Shown here piece after piece: positions 7,671 to 15,728 of a stretch of DNA of 31,948 nt. Origin of the DNA: an uncultured Pirellulaceae bacterium (GTDB taxonomy: Bacteria; Planctomycetota; Planctomycetia; Pirellulales; Pirellulaceae); NCBI GenBank assembly GCA_934255105.1, contig CAKQNH010000002.1, positions 1 to 31,948 on the forward strand, read 5' to 3'. Position 1 is the stretch's first letter; every line of letters starts with the position of its first letter. The position numbers and the translations under genes were made by a program. Under the pieces are notes generated by a model. The model was not told where the DNA came from, made no database searches, and saw only the letters and a program-made list of their open reading frames with translations.

Positions 7671-7844
7671 CTTAAATGTCCGATAACCTTAGCTATGTCA
7701 CGAAACATTGCGGGCTGTACCGATTCGGTGGGTAATCAGCGTAAGTCATTTGAAGACCGGAAAAAACACCACTTCTGCGTTTTCAAAACAAAGGATCTTC
7801 AGGACGTCAGGTTGTAAAGGGCGAGGCTGTATTCGACCGGTTGG
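7671..7844. other. intergenic region, possible element boundary
   Basis: The 174 bases lie between the convergent recombinase cassette and kinase operon. I see no gene. Imperfect dyads occur, for example GACC and GGTC around 7838-7849, but no strong terminator and no duplicated att core can be recognised, since the other end of the element is outside the window. Confidence 0.4.
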
Positions 7845-10800
7845 TCAATCTGATGAGTCGCCCGCTAGCGACAAAGCTTGACCGATCCCCACAATCGCCG
7901 CGATACGTAGGTTGTCGTTAGGAAGCGCGTTCATCCAATTGATTGCTTCGTCAAAGTCTTTTGCAGAAGTAAACTCGGCCAGCTCTTGAGCCAACAGCGC
8001 TGAACTCGGATGAGTGGGAAATGCGGTCAGTGTTGCGGTCGCGGCGGCGATTCCGGACTGCTTGATCTGGTTAGTACCGGCGGTCGATTCGACGGCCAGT
8101 TGCCGCCGTCCCAACGTCAAATAGGCTTCGCCCAGCGGCATTTGGTGCGTGACATGATTGCGGATTCTTCCGGCGGCAGCCACGAATTCTTCCCCATAGG
8201 CTTCCGCCATCGCCAATCTGGCGTTACCCGACGAAATCGTCCACTTGTCGCGTCCGCTGTTGTTGTACGCTTGCAACATTGATTCGGCATGCCTGAAATG
8301 TAAATTGTATTCCGTCTTCGAACCGGCCTGTGCGTAGGCCAGTGCCAATTCCACTTGCCCCAGCACCTCGTATTTGTCGGACCCGTTTGGCGGCCTGTGA
8401 TTGATGCCGACGCTGTAAATCGTCTGGGACATCAAACTTTCGTAGGGGCGACTACCCATGATTTGTGAAATCAAAATCCGGCCCCGATCGGACGATTGCT
8501 CGCCCGCGACCACACCCAGCGATCCGAGACGATCAAGATCTCCGGCCCCGGCAAAAACGACCATCGCTTGATAGCGTGGCAAGTCCGAGTAGAAACTCCA
8601 AGTCGACTCGATACTCGCATAGGCAAACTGATTCATCGCATCAGCGGCTTGGTAAGATTGTGCCTTCCACAGCATCGCCGCGGCACGAATCGGAATGAAA
8701 TACTTCAGCCAGGTGATCTCGTTGGCGTCCTCTCTCTGCACACCCACCGTATTCATCGCACCCAATTCGACTTTTAGTTGGGTGATGGCGTCGTTGAGCA
8801 TGTCAAGGTTCCGCTTTCCATCAATCTCCTGTGCGATTTGGAATGTGGTTTCCATCGCTTTGCGGGCATCGGATAAACGAGTCGACTGTTCCAGTGCCTT
8901 GGAGAAATACTCATTGGCCGCCTTTAATTCGTTCCGAGACTCATAAGCGTTGGCTATCGCGACGAACAACATCGCCTTGGCCTCGGCGCGCAAGTCTACG
9001 CTGGCAATTTCATCGTCGGCTCGTTCAAACCACCACTGGGGTTGTGCCTGCGCAGATTTTGTAAAGACAGTTTTCAGATCATCATCCAGCTCATTCCAGG
9101 TGGGCCAAAGAAGGTCGAGTACTTCGCGGTGATTTCCGCTCTTGCTGATCGATTGAACCTCGCTTTGGCGGATGGCCGAACGGATCGAAGGAACTAGCGT
9201 GGTGGCGGCCTTGTAGCTCTTTTCCAGTGCTTCGTGGTCGCGATCTTTCTGCGCCGCAGTAATACGGCCCATTGCGTCTGTCCACTTCTGGCCGCCGTAT
9301 TGGCCTAGCTTCTCGGGCGCGATGCCAGCGATCTCGGCTTCGAAGTTCTTTTTCGCCAACACGACCTGAGCCATCCGTTCGGCCACTTCGATCGCAAGCT
9401 GGTAGGCACGTTTCGATTCGGCAAGTTTTTCGGCCGCCTCCAGATAGTTTTTGCCCTGGTGTTCCTGCTGCATTGCGGCTTGGGCGGCATTGCCGGCGGA
9501 GAATTCGGCCGGCGCATATTCGGGGGCCTTTACTTTTTCGGCGTGATCTCGGATGTCGGATAGTTCCTGCAACAGACGACGATAGTCACGGCTGACCTGA
9601 TACGCTTGACGTCCCAAATTGATGCTTTCATAAAATGCCATCGCAGCTTGATTGAACTGTTCCGTCGCTTCGGCAAACTTGGTGCTTTGAAAACTGTCCA
9701 TTCCCGCCGCGAAGGCTGCCTCGGCACGTGCCAATTCCTTAGGGGCATAGTCGCTTTCGCTTCTGTTGCGGGCGGCGTTCTTGGCAGCGGCCGCCTTGTC
9801 ATGGGCGTCTTGGGCCTGCTGGGCGAGTTGCTTTTGCAGGTCAGTGCTGGGGACAGGTGTGGTTGATTTGGTGGCGTCGTTGCCGTCTGCCGCCATCGTC
9901 GGCGAAGTTGCCGTGGGCGTGTTTGTCGATTGTCCTCCGCCGGGTTGGATGTTCGGTTGTGACGTGGGAGGATTCGGTGTCGTCTGGGGATTGGAATTTG
10001 CCGACGAAGGCGAGGACTGGGTCGGAGTGTTGGTAGAACCGGAGTTGCCATTTGTTGTAGCGCCGGCTGATCGGTCAGGTGTGACGTTCGGATTTGGCGA
10101 CTGCGCCGACGCGGATTGTGACGAGTCCGGCGGAAGCGCCACTTGGCCGGGCGGGGGACCGGGCGGATTGACGCTAGCGGTCTGGTTGGAGTTTGCCGTG
10201 CCAAAAAGATCGTCACGCAGCAGCCAACCGCCGGCAAGCACTGTCAGGATCAGGGCCCCCGTGAACAATGATTCTTTCATCCGCGGTCGCGTTGTTCCTG
10301 CCGGCGACGCACCACGCGCACCCGAAACTCCTGCGGTTGCGGCAACCGGTGCGCTGCGCCGTCCGGGTACCTTTGCCGGCGGCTGGGTCATCGCGGCATT
10401 CAAGGCTTTGATGAATTCGGTGCAATTGGCGAATCGCTTCCCGGGATCTTTGGCCATCGCTTTTTTGAGTGCCTGGTTGGCCGCGGCGGGCAATGAATCA
10501 ATCTCTTGCGGATCGTCTTCGAGCACGCAAAGGCGCATGATCTCGGGTGATGCCAATTCAAAGGGGACGTTCCCCGCGATCATTTCGTATGCAACGACGC
10601 CGAGGGCATATTGATCGGTTCGTCCATCTTGTTGTCGGCCGCGCCATTGTTCCGGCGCCATGTAAGGAAACGTGCCGGTAGTGTCGACGGCTCCCCGCGT
10701 GATGCGAGACGTGGTCAGCCGAATCTCTGCGGCCAATCCAAAGTCAACCAACTGTGGTTCGCTGCCGTCTTTACGGACCATGATGTTTTGCGGTTTCACA

Positions 10801-11279
10801 TCTCTGTGCACAACTTTTTCGTCATGCGCGTAGTCGAGTGCCTCGGCGATCGGTCGCAAGATCTCGATAACCCGCTGTGGCGTCAACTCGCGACCGCTTT
10901 TGACGGTCCGATGGCGGTGGGCGGCGAGCGTCTCGCCGTCGATGAATTTCATCACCAAAAAATCGCCAATCCGGTCGTCGTTCCCCAGGTCGTGTACCGG
11001 ACAGATATAGCGATGTTGCAGTTTGCGAACTTTGCGAAATGAATCTCGAATTCGCTCCATCTCCAAAGAGTTGCCTTGCAAATTCATCGGCAACAATTTG
11101 ATCACCACCGGGCCATTTTCACTGGGATCAAAGGCTTTCCAAACCTCCCCCATCCCGCCACGGCCGATTTGTTCGACAATTTGGTAGCGTCCCAATGCGT
11201 CGCCGGGCTGCACCGGCGAAGGAGGCACGGTCTCGCGTCCCCAAACATCGTCGTTTTGATCACTCGGGTCTTCACTCAT
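7845..11279 (-). CDS. transmembrane Ser/Thr protein kinase with helical sensor domain
   Basis: This 1144-residue protein has a cytoplasmic Hanks-type kinase domain at residues 32-297. The glycine loop is GRGGMGEV (39-46), the ATP-binding lysine is Lys61, the catalytic loop is HRDVKPQN with Asp160, and the DFG motif is at 179-181, followed by TGTFPYMAPEQ. All catalytic residues are intact. A single membrane segment spans about 338-354 (TGALILTVLAGGWLL). After it comes a 110-residue Ser/Thr/Pro/Asn-rich linker and a long alanine-rich helical region (about 470-1144) resembling TPR-type repeats, expected outside the cytoplasmic membrane. The ATG at 11279 is preferred to a TTG at 11294. It is the last gene of a leftward run with two secreted propeller proteins, which may be ligands or partners. 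Substrates are unknown; the FHA transporter elsewhere in the window is one speculative candidate. Confidence 0.9.
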   Translation of the reverse strand: MSEDPSDQNDDVWGRETVPPSPVQPGDALGRYQIVEQIGRGGMGEVWKAFDPSENGPVVIKLLPMNLQGNSLEMERIRDSFRKVRKLQHRYICPVHDLGNDDRIGDFLVMKFIDGETLAAHRHRTVKSGRELTPQRVIEILRPIAEALDYAHDEKVVHRDVKPQNIMVRKDGSEPQLVDFGLAAEIRLTTSRITRGAVDTTGTFPYMAPEQWRGRQQDGRTDQYALGVVAYEMIAGNVPFELASPEIMRLCVLEDDPQEIDSLPAAANQALKKAMAKDPGKRFANCTEFIKALNAAMTQPPAKVPGRRSAPVAATAGVSGARGASPAGTTRPRMKESLFTGALILTVLAGGWLLRDDLFGTANSNQTASVNPPGPPPGQVALPPDSSQSASAQSPNPNVTPDRSAGATTNGNSGSTNTPTQSSPSSANSNPQTTPNPPTSQPNIQPGGGQSTNTPTATSPTMAADGNDATKSTTPVPSTDLQKQLAQQAQDAHDKAAAAKNAARNRSESDYAPKELARAEAAFAAGMDSFQSTKFAEATEQFNQAAMAFYESINLGRQAYQVSRDYRRLLQELSDIRDHAEKVKAPEYAPAEFSAGNAAQAAMQQEHQGKNYLEAAEKLAESKRAYQLAIEVAERMAQVVLAKKNFEAEIAGIAPEKLGQYGGQKWTDAMGRITAAQKDRDHEALEKSYKAATTLVPSIRSAIRQSEVQSISKSGNHREVLDLLWPTWNELDDDLKTVFTKSAQAQPQWWFERADDEIASVDLRAEAKAMLFVAIANAYESRNELKAANEYFSKALEQSTRLSDARKAMETTFQIAQEIDGKRNLDMLNDAITQLKVELGAMNTVGVQREDANEITWLKYFIPIRAAAMLWKAQSYQAADAMNQFAYASIESTWSFYSDLPRYQAMVVFAGAGDLDRLGSLGVVAGEQSSDRGRILISQIMGSRPYESLMSQTIYSVGINHRPPNGSDKYEVLGQVELALAYAQAGSKTEYNLHFRHAESMLQAYNNSGRDKWTISSGNARLAMAEAYGEEFVAAAGRIRNHVTHQMPLGEAYLTLGRRQLAVESTAGTNQIKQSGIAAATATLTAFPTHPSSALLAQELAEFTSAKDFDEAINWMNALPNDNLRIAAIVGIGQALSLAGDSSD

Positions 11280-11329
11280 GGTCAAATTTCGCAATCGTGT
11301 CCGTTGTCAGGATGTTTCGTTAGGATGCC

Positions 11330-13600
11330 CTATTTGGCGGCCGCCGACGCTTGGGCTTGTTCGAGTGCCTGCTGGAGTGCCTGGACGATTTCCGCGTTGG
11401 CCGCCGGCGAATCGAAACTGACAGTCACCTTTGCACCGGCGGCAACATCGAATGCACGGTGTGTGGGCAGATTGGGACGATCCTGTTGATTTCGACCAGA
11501 TGCCAAATCACCGACAACCCAAATCCGTGTCGTGCCATCCCGTGAGGCGGAAACGAGTCGTTGTCCATCGGGCGTGAAGCACAGTGCATCAATGGGTCGT
11601 TGGTGTCCACGCAATACGACCAGCAAATGTGCTGTAGCGGGATCCCAAACACGAATCATACCGTCGTTCCCTCCGGTCGCGATCAATTCACCGCCTTTCG
11701 TCCCAGTGAGCGCATGCATCGGGATCCCGCCGGTCGTGCCGTGTGCGGCAAACGGAAACGAGATTTTCAAAGTCTCCAAACTCCATTTCCCGACCGTGCT
11801 GCCACTGTAAATTCCGACCAGCGAATTGTCTCGCGCCCAGGCCAACTGGTCGTAACGGGTCGGGTAGTGCGTGTTTTCTCGATACAGTGATTCGGCGTTG
11901 ACGTAGTCCCAGGTAGCGAAACCGGAGGCAACTTGACCACCGGCAAGTGGCAACAGCGAAGGACCCAATTCACCCTTGATCGTGTTCGTTACGGTCGTCG
12001 TCGCCAGATCCAGGACTTGAACCCCTTGCTCTTTCGAATCATAAGGTAAAAGCAACAGCGATTGACCTTCCGGGGTGTATGCCAAATCCAACCAGCCTTC
12101 ACGCCAAGTATCGTATTCGGTTTCGATCAACATCTTCACGCGTGGGGTTTGCGATTGCATGTCCCAGACGATTAAGTGAGAGTCGCTGTCCGTCGAACCA
12201 CCAAACAACGATGCCAAACTCTGACCATCCGGGGAAAACGCGATTCGATCGAATACCCGTCCGCTGATCATCGACCCGTCACGTTTCTTCAACATGCGAT
12301 TGGCAACGATCGCTTTGGTCGTTCTTCCCGATTCCAGATCAATAAAAAAGACGTAAGCCGTTTCGTGGTCCAGACGACTGAAATCGATTCCTTTGGTTGC
12401 CGCCGGATCCTCGGTCGATTGCAACGGTGGCTCGGCATTGACGCTGCGCGGCGATGGCACTGCCAGAGCAATTGTTTTCCCGTCGGGCGAAATCTCAAGT
12501 CGCAGGTGCACCGGATATCCATCACCGGTTTTATCGATTCGGGGATGACTCGCCAGCACCGCCGTCGCGTCACGAAAACGCACGTTTGATTTCCAATCCC
12601 AACCGATCAATCCGGGCTCGTCGTCGGAAACGGAATACAACCGTTCGTCGGCGGCTCCGAACATCAATGACGACGCGTAATGACCACGTAGTAGTGGCAT
12701 TCGTGTCAAATTCTTGGCGTCAAACAGACCGATCGATGCGGAACCACCTTCCGCACCGGAGACCGCCAGAACGGAACCGTCGTCCGACCAGTCGATCACA
12801 CAACTAGACGGGCTGGAGTACAGCTGAAATCGGGCACCTCGCAAGGGCCGCATGTTGTTGGCGTCCAACAACACCAAACTGTTTTCGCCTGACATCGTAC
12901 AACTGACCGCCAACATGTCCCCGTCGGGTGAATATTCGATGTGCGAAGCACGGCCGATAAAGCCCGCCGAGTCTGCCAACGATTCGCCGTTGTCGATCGA
13001 AAAACTGACCACCGCGTTTTCGTCACGTTGACAAGAAAAGCTGACTCGATCCGCACGCGGCGAAAACGCCGCGCCGAAGATTGAGTCGAGTCGCTGACGC
13101 ATCAAAACAGACTTTTTCTCTAGATCGATGACGCCACATTCCTCGTAATTGAACTTGCACGCCAAACGTTTGGAATCATCGGAAAGAGCCAATGGCTCGA
13201 CGTCCTGCTCGAATCCTCCCATCACGGCCTTTGCAGGCCATTGATTTGGAGCACCTGACAATCGGATTTCCATCAATTGATCCGCCTGGTAATCCCAATA
13301 GATCACCCGCTCACCGGATTCATTGATGACGGGATCATTGAAATCCCCTGACTTCCTGACCAGATGCTGACCGGACACACGGTCCCACACGCAGTAGCAT
13401 TCATCGGCAAACGCAACCAAATACTTCTGGTCCTTGGTGATGGCCACCAAGTCGTATCGTAGTTCGCGCTGACTGGGATCAACATCGACCCGATCAATTT
13501 GTGCGTAACCCAGCCCTGCGGAGTTCGCCAGCAAAGCGACGGCAAAGTAGATCGCCACGCGGATAGTCGAATTCGAAATGGGGTTCAGCTTTGAATGCAT
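11330..13600 (-). CDS. secreted WD40 beta-propeller protein
   Basis: This 756-residue protein starts with a signal peptide (hydrophobic core VAIYFAVALLA, likely cleavage after LGYA). The rest is made of about 40-residue blades with WD40 signatures, such as LALSDDSKRLACKFN and IAFSPDGQSLASLFGG. The clearest pair of blades is near the C-terminus, with GGNDGMIRVWDPATA, RGHQRPIDALCFTPDGQ and SASRDGTTRIWVV. There may be two propellers. No enzymatic motif is visible; such proteins usually serve as binding scaffolds. It begins 86 bases after the PDZ-propeller gene and ends 50 bases before the kinase gene, on the same strand, suggesting one operon. A TTG at 13618 is an alternative start, but the ATG at 13600 places the signal peptide correctly. 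Confidence 0.85.
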   Translation of the reverse strand: MHSKLNPISNSTIRVAIYFAVALLANSAGLGYAQIDRVDVDPSQRELRYDLVAITKDQKYLVAFADECYCVWDRVSGQHLVRKSGDFNDPVINESGERVIYWDYQADQLMEIRLSGAPNQWPAKAVMGGFEQDVEPLALSDDSKRLACKFNYEECGVIDLEKKSVLMRQRLDSIFGAAFSPRADRVSFSCQRDENAVVSFSIDNGESLADSAGFIGRASHIEYSPDGDMLAVSCTMSGENSLVLLDANNMRPLRGARFQLYSSPSSCVIDWSDDGSVLAVSGAEGGSASIGLFDAKNLTRMPLLRGHYASSLMFGAADERLYSVSDDEPGLIGWDWKSNVRFRDATAVLASHPRIDKTGDGYPVHLRLEISPDGKTIALAVPSPRSVNAEPPLQSTEDPAATKGIDFSRLDHETAYVFFIDLESGRTTKAIVANRMLKKRDGSMISGRVFDRIAFSPDGQSLASLFGGSTDSDSHLIVWDMQSQTPRVKMLIETEYDTWREGWLDLAYTPEGQSLLLLPYDSKEQGVQVLDLATTTVTNTIKGELGPSLLPLAGGQVASGFATWDYVNAESLYRENTHYPTRYDQLAWARDNSLVGIYSGSTVGKWSLETLKISFPFAAHGTTGGIPMHALTGTKGGELIATGGNDGMIRVWDPATAHLLVVLRGHQRPIDALCFTPDGQRLVSASRDGTTRIWVVGDLASGRNQQDRPNLPTHRAFDVAAGAKVTVSFDSPAANAEIVQALQQALEQAQASAAAK

Positions 13601-13686
13601 GTCCTGATACCGAAGCAAGTTTGTGGACGGTTGATGGAGATTGAATCAAACCAACCGGATTCGCTTTTCCAGGCGAAACCAGCCGA

Positions 13687-15405
13687 CTATTCCTGGCGAC
13701 GGCGGATTCGCACTTCGGTCGCAATTTCGTTCCAATCATCCGGCGAATTGTCGTAGTGAATTTCCCATCTGCCCCCAGATTGATCGGCAACGATGGTGGC
13801 GGGAAACCATTGCCCCCGCGACCGTACTTCAATCTTCGCCCCGACCGTTAAACTGGCTGACATCGCAGGGCCCGATACCGACTCCGGTCCCAGTCCCGGT
13901 ATCGATGGGCCCTGATCGACGCCAGCTTGCTTTTGAAATTCGCGCAATTTGGCCTCTTCGGCGGCCGCACGGATGGTCGCAATTTGCTCAGCGGTCAACG
14001 GCTTGATTGCGGCAACGTCAACGACATGCAAAACGCCTTCGATCAGGTAGGTAAGCCATTTTCCGTTGGGGGCAAACTGGATCACCTCAGTATCCTCGTT
14101 GGGGGTCTTTGGCAATTCATGCAACAGGCTGCCGGTCTCCAAGTCCCACAACTTGACCGCTCCCCGCCGATCTGCCGTCGCAACGATATTGTTTTTTGAA
14201 ACGGCAAGCTTGGCGACCAGTTGGTAGGGTGCGCGCTCGTCGTCACTGCTGCCGGAGGCAAAGTAGTCCGCTGCGGCTTGGACCACCGATGCGGAAACCC
14301 CACCGCCCCCTTTTTTCTTCTTTTCCTTCGGCGGTACGTATCCCAGCGTCAATCGATTGACCAGTTTCTGTTGTTCGGTATCGACCACTTCGATGGAATC
14401 ATAAGTTGCGACTAACACACGATTGTTGTCCGCCGCGAAGGAGATGTCGTAATAGGAATCTTTCACCATCGGTACGTATGCCAAGCGATCCTGTGTCGCC
14501 AAATCGAAAACTTCGACAGCATTGATCGACGAATCCTGCTTAGAACGGGCGACAACCGCGAATCGCTTTTGATCGGGCGAGACCGCATACAGTCCAACAT
14601 TGTTGATGTCGATGGTTTCCAGATTGACCAACGGCGTACCGGTCTTGGGATCACGGAATTGGTGCTTTCGTTCGTAAACACACCATGCCAGGTTGTCATT
14701 AATAATTGCCGGGGCCGGTTCGATGTAGGTGTTCCCCGCGCCAGACTGCTTCATCTCATTGCGTCGCAACAGGTGGACCCGTGCATCGTTCTCGCTGAAA
14801 GTGCCTCGCGGCAACACTCGAATTCGAAAATAGGTCCCCGCGGTCCCCTTCATCCGCTCGATCGCATCTTTGACCGATCGCCCAGTCAGGTCATACATCT
14901 CACCATTGCGTCCCTCGCTGAACCCGATCAACTCGTCACCGACGGACAACCCGTCTGCCTTGGCAGCCGGGCCGCCTGGTGTGATCTGTTTGATCAGCAA
15001 CTTGCCGCTTTGCGATTCGAGTCCCAACCCAACATAGCCCGGCGTCAACTCGAATTGGGTTTTTAGTTTCGCCCCGGTCAACGTGTCGAGCAACAATGAC
15101 TCGTACTGGGAAATCATGTAGATTTTGGACCCGTCACGTGTGTAAGTGACGGAAAAGGGGGATGATTTGAATTGCCCCGTGACACGGCCGCTGGCGCAAT
15201 CAATGAAATCGACGTTCCCAGCCACGGAAACTGCGATTTGGCTGCTGTCCGGTGAAAACGCCAGCGTATTGTAGGTCTGCGGAGATCCGTAGTCGGTGAG
15301 ATAACGGAACGTGAAGTGGGAGCCGGTTTTGACCGCTTCGTCCGCCGACACGACGGAGCCCCCCCCAATGGCAAAGATCCAACAGGCAGCGATATATCTT
15401 ATCAT
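13687..15405 (-). CDS. secreted beta-propeller protein with inserted PDZ and C-terminal Tudor-like domain
   Basis: This 572-residue protein has a signal peptide (cleavage likely after VVSA). The first propeller blades run from about residue 40 to 115 (NTLAFSPDSSQIAVSVAGN). A PDZ domain is inserted at about 118-200, with GYVGLGLE, IKQITPGGPAAKADGLSVGD and ELIGFSEG. More blades follow, including NIVATADRRGAVKLWDLETG near residue 430. The last 52 residues (521-572) form a Tudor/SH3-like module (GAKIEVRSRGQWFPATIV). PDZ domains bind peptide C-termini, so the protein may be an envelope scaffold. A basic-glycine patch (KEKKKKGGGG) lies near residue 355. AAGGA 7 bases before the ATG supports the start. 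It is the first large gene of the kinase operon. Confidence 0.85.
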   Translation of the reverse strand: MIRYIAACWIFAIGGGSVVSADEAVKTGSHFTFRYLTDYGSPQTYNTLAFSPDSSQIAVSVAGNVDFIDCASGRVTGQFKSSPFSVTYTRDGSKIYMISQYESLLLDTLTGAKLKTQFELTPGYVGLGLESQSGKLLIKQITPGGPAAKADGLSVGDELIGFSEGRNGEMYDLTGRSVKDAIERMKGTAGTYFRIRVLPRGTFSENDARVHLLRRNEMKQSGAGNTYIEPAPAIINDNLAWCVYERKHQFRDPKTGTPLVNLETIDINNVGLYAVSPDQKRFAVVARSKQDSSINAVEVFDLATQDRLAYVPMVKDSYYDISFAADNNRVLVATYDSIEVVDTEQQKLVNRLTLGYVPPKEKKKKGGGGVSASVVQAAADYFASGSSDDERAPYQLVAKLAVSKNNIVATADRRGAVKLWDLETGSLLHELPKTPNEDTEVIQFAPNGKWLTYLIEGVLHVVDVAAIKPLTAEQIATIRAAAEEAKLREFQKQAGVDQGPSIPGLGPESVSGPAMSASLTVGAKIEVRSRGQWFPATIVADQSGGRWEIHYDNSPDDWNEIATEVRIRRRQE

Positions 15406-15418
15406 TACTTAATCCTTT

Positions 15419-15532
15419 CTAGTTCGAATTCTCGGCGCCGCGGGCAATCGATTTGCGTCGCCACACCCGTAGGATCTCGATGACCAAACGAATTAGGACA
15501 ATGAAAACGAAGATTCTGTTCAAAAATCGCAC
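15419..15532 (-). CDS. possible 37-residue membrane peptide
   Basis: A GTG at 15532 opens a 37-codon frame ending at a TAG that overlaps the ribosome binding region of the PDZ-propeller gene, 13 bases before its ATG. The peptide has a hydrophobic stretch (FVFIVLIRLVIEIL) flanked by arginines, consistent with a small single-pass or membrane-surface peptide. The close spacing suggests translational coupling. The start codon has only a weak upstream GGAC, and chance cannot be excluded for so short a frame. Confidence 0.35.
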   Translation of the reverse strand: MRFLNRIFVFIVLIRLVIEILRVWRRKSIARGAENSN

Positions 15533-15608
15533 ATTGTCCGGTTTTGCAATCGTTCGGCGATCTTCCGATTGGCGTCACTATGCTGTGAAAGCTTTGCTGA
15601 AATGATAA

Positions 15609-15616
15609 TTGGATTT
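15609..15616 (+). repeat. left target-site duplication of the ISKra4-family element
   Basis: TTGGATTT directly abuts the left terminal repeat. The sequence directly outside the right terminal repeat (17227-17234) is TTGGGTTT, 7 of 8 identical. This is the expected footprint of transposition, with one later mutation in one copy. Confidence 0.7.
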
Positions 15617-15639
15617 GGGTGCGATCCGCGTAGTGCGCC
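15617..15639 (+). repeat. left terminal inverted repeat of the IS
   Basis: GGGTGCGATCCGCG followed by a segment ending TGCGCC. It pairs with the right end at 17204-17226, with mismatches concentrated at the middle positions. Confidence 0.85.
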
Positions 15640-15670
15640 CGTTTCTGGACTGAATTGGTATTTATGAAAA

Positions 15671-15728
15671 GAGGCTTCCTCCTGCAAAATGTTGGTTCTC
15701 ACACTAACAAAGCAGGAAAGGAAGCCTC
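15671..15728 (+). promoter_or_regulatory. long hairpin that sequesters the transposase ribosome binding site
   Basis: GAGGCTTCC (15671-15679) pairs with GGAAGCCTC (15720-15728). TCCTGC (15680-15685) pairs with GCAGGA (15712-15717), leaving a two-base AA bulge. Inside, TGTTGGT (15690-15696) pairs with ACTAACA (15703-15709) around a 6-base loop, with one G-U pair. The 3' arm contains the AGGAAAGGA ribosome binding site and ends at the base before the ATG. In a transcript entering from outside the element this would mask the site, a known way IS elements limit transposase made by read-through. Confidence 0.7.

Noticed and set aside
9766..10614. 282-codon open frame on the top strand inside the kinase gene
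   Set aside because: It is antisense to the kinase linker and kinase domain. Its composition (Gly, Val, Ala and Trp rich) reflects complementary codons, and it has no recognisable domain.
14290..14330. A6/G5 run in the PDZ-propeller gene as a possible programmed frameshift site
   Set aside because: The zero frame reads AAA AAA GGG, not the usual slippery phase, and the protein continues normally afterwards with propeller blades and a Tudor-like domain.
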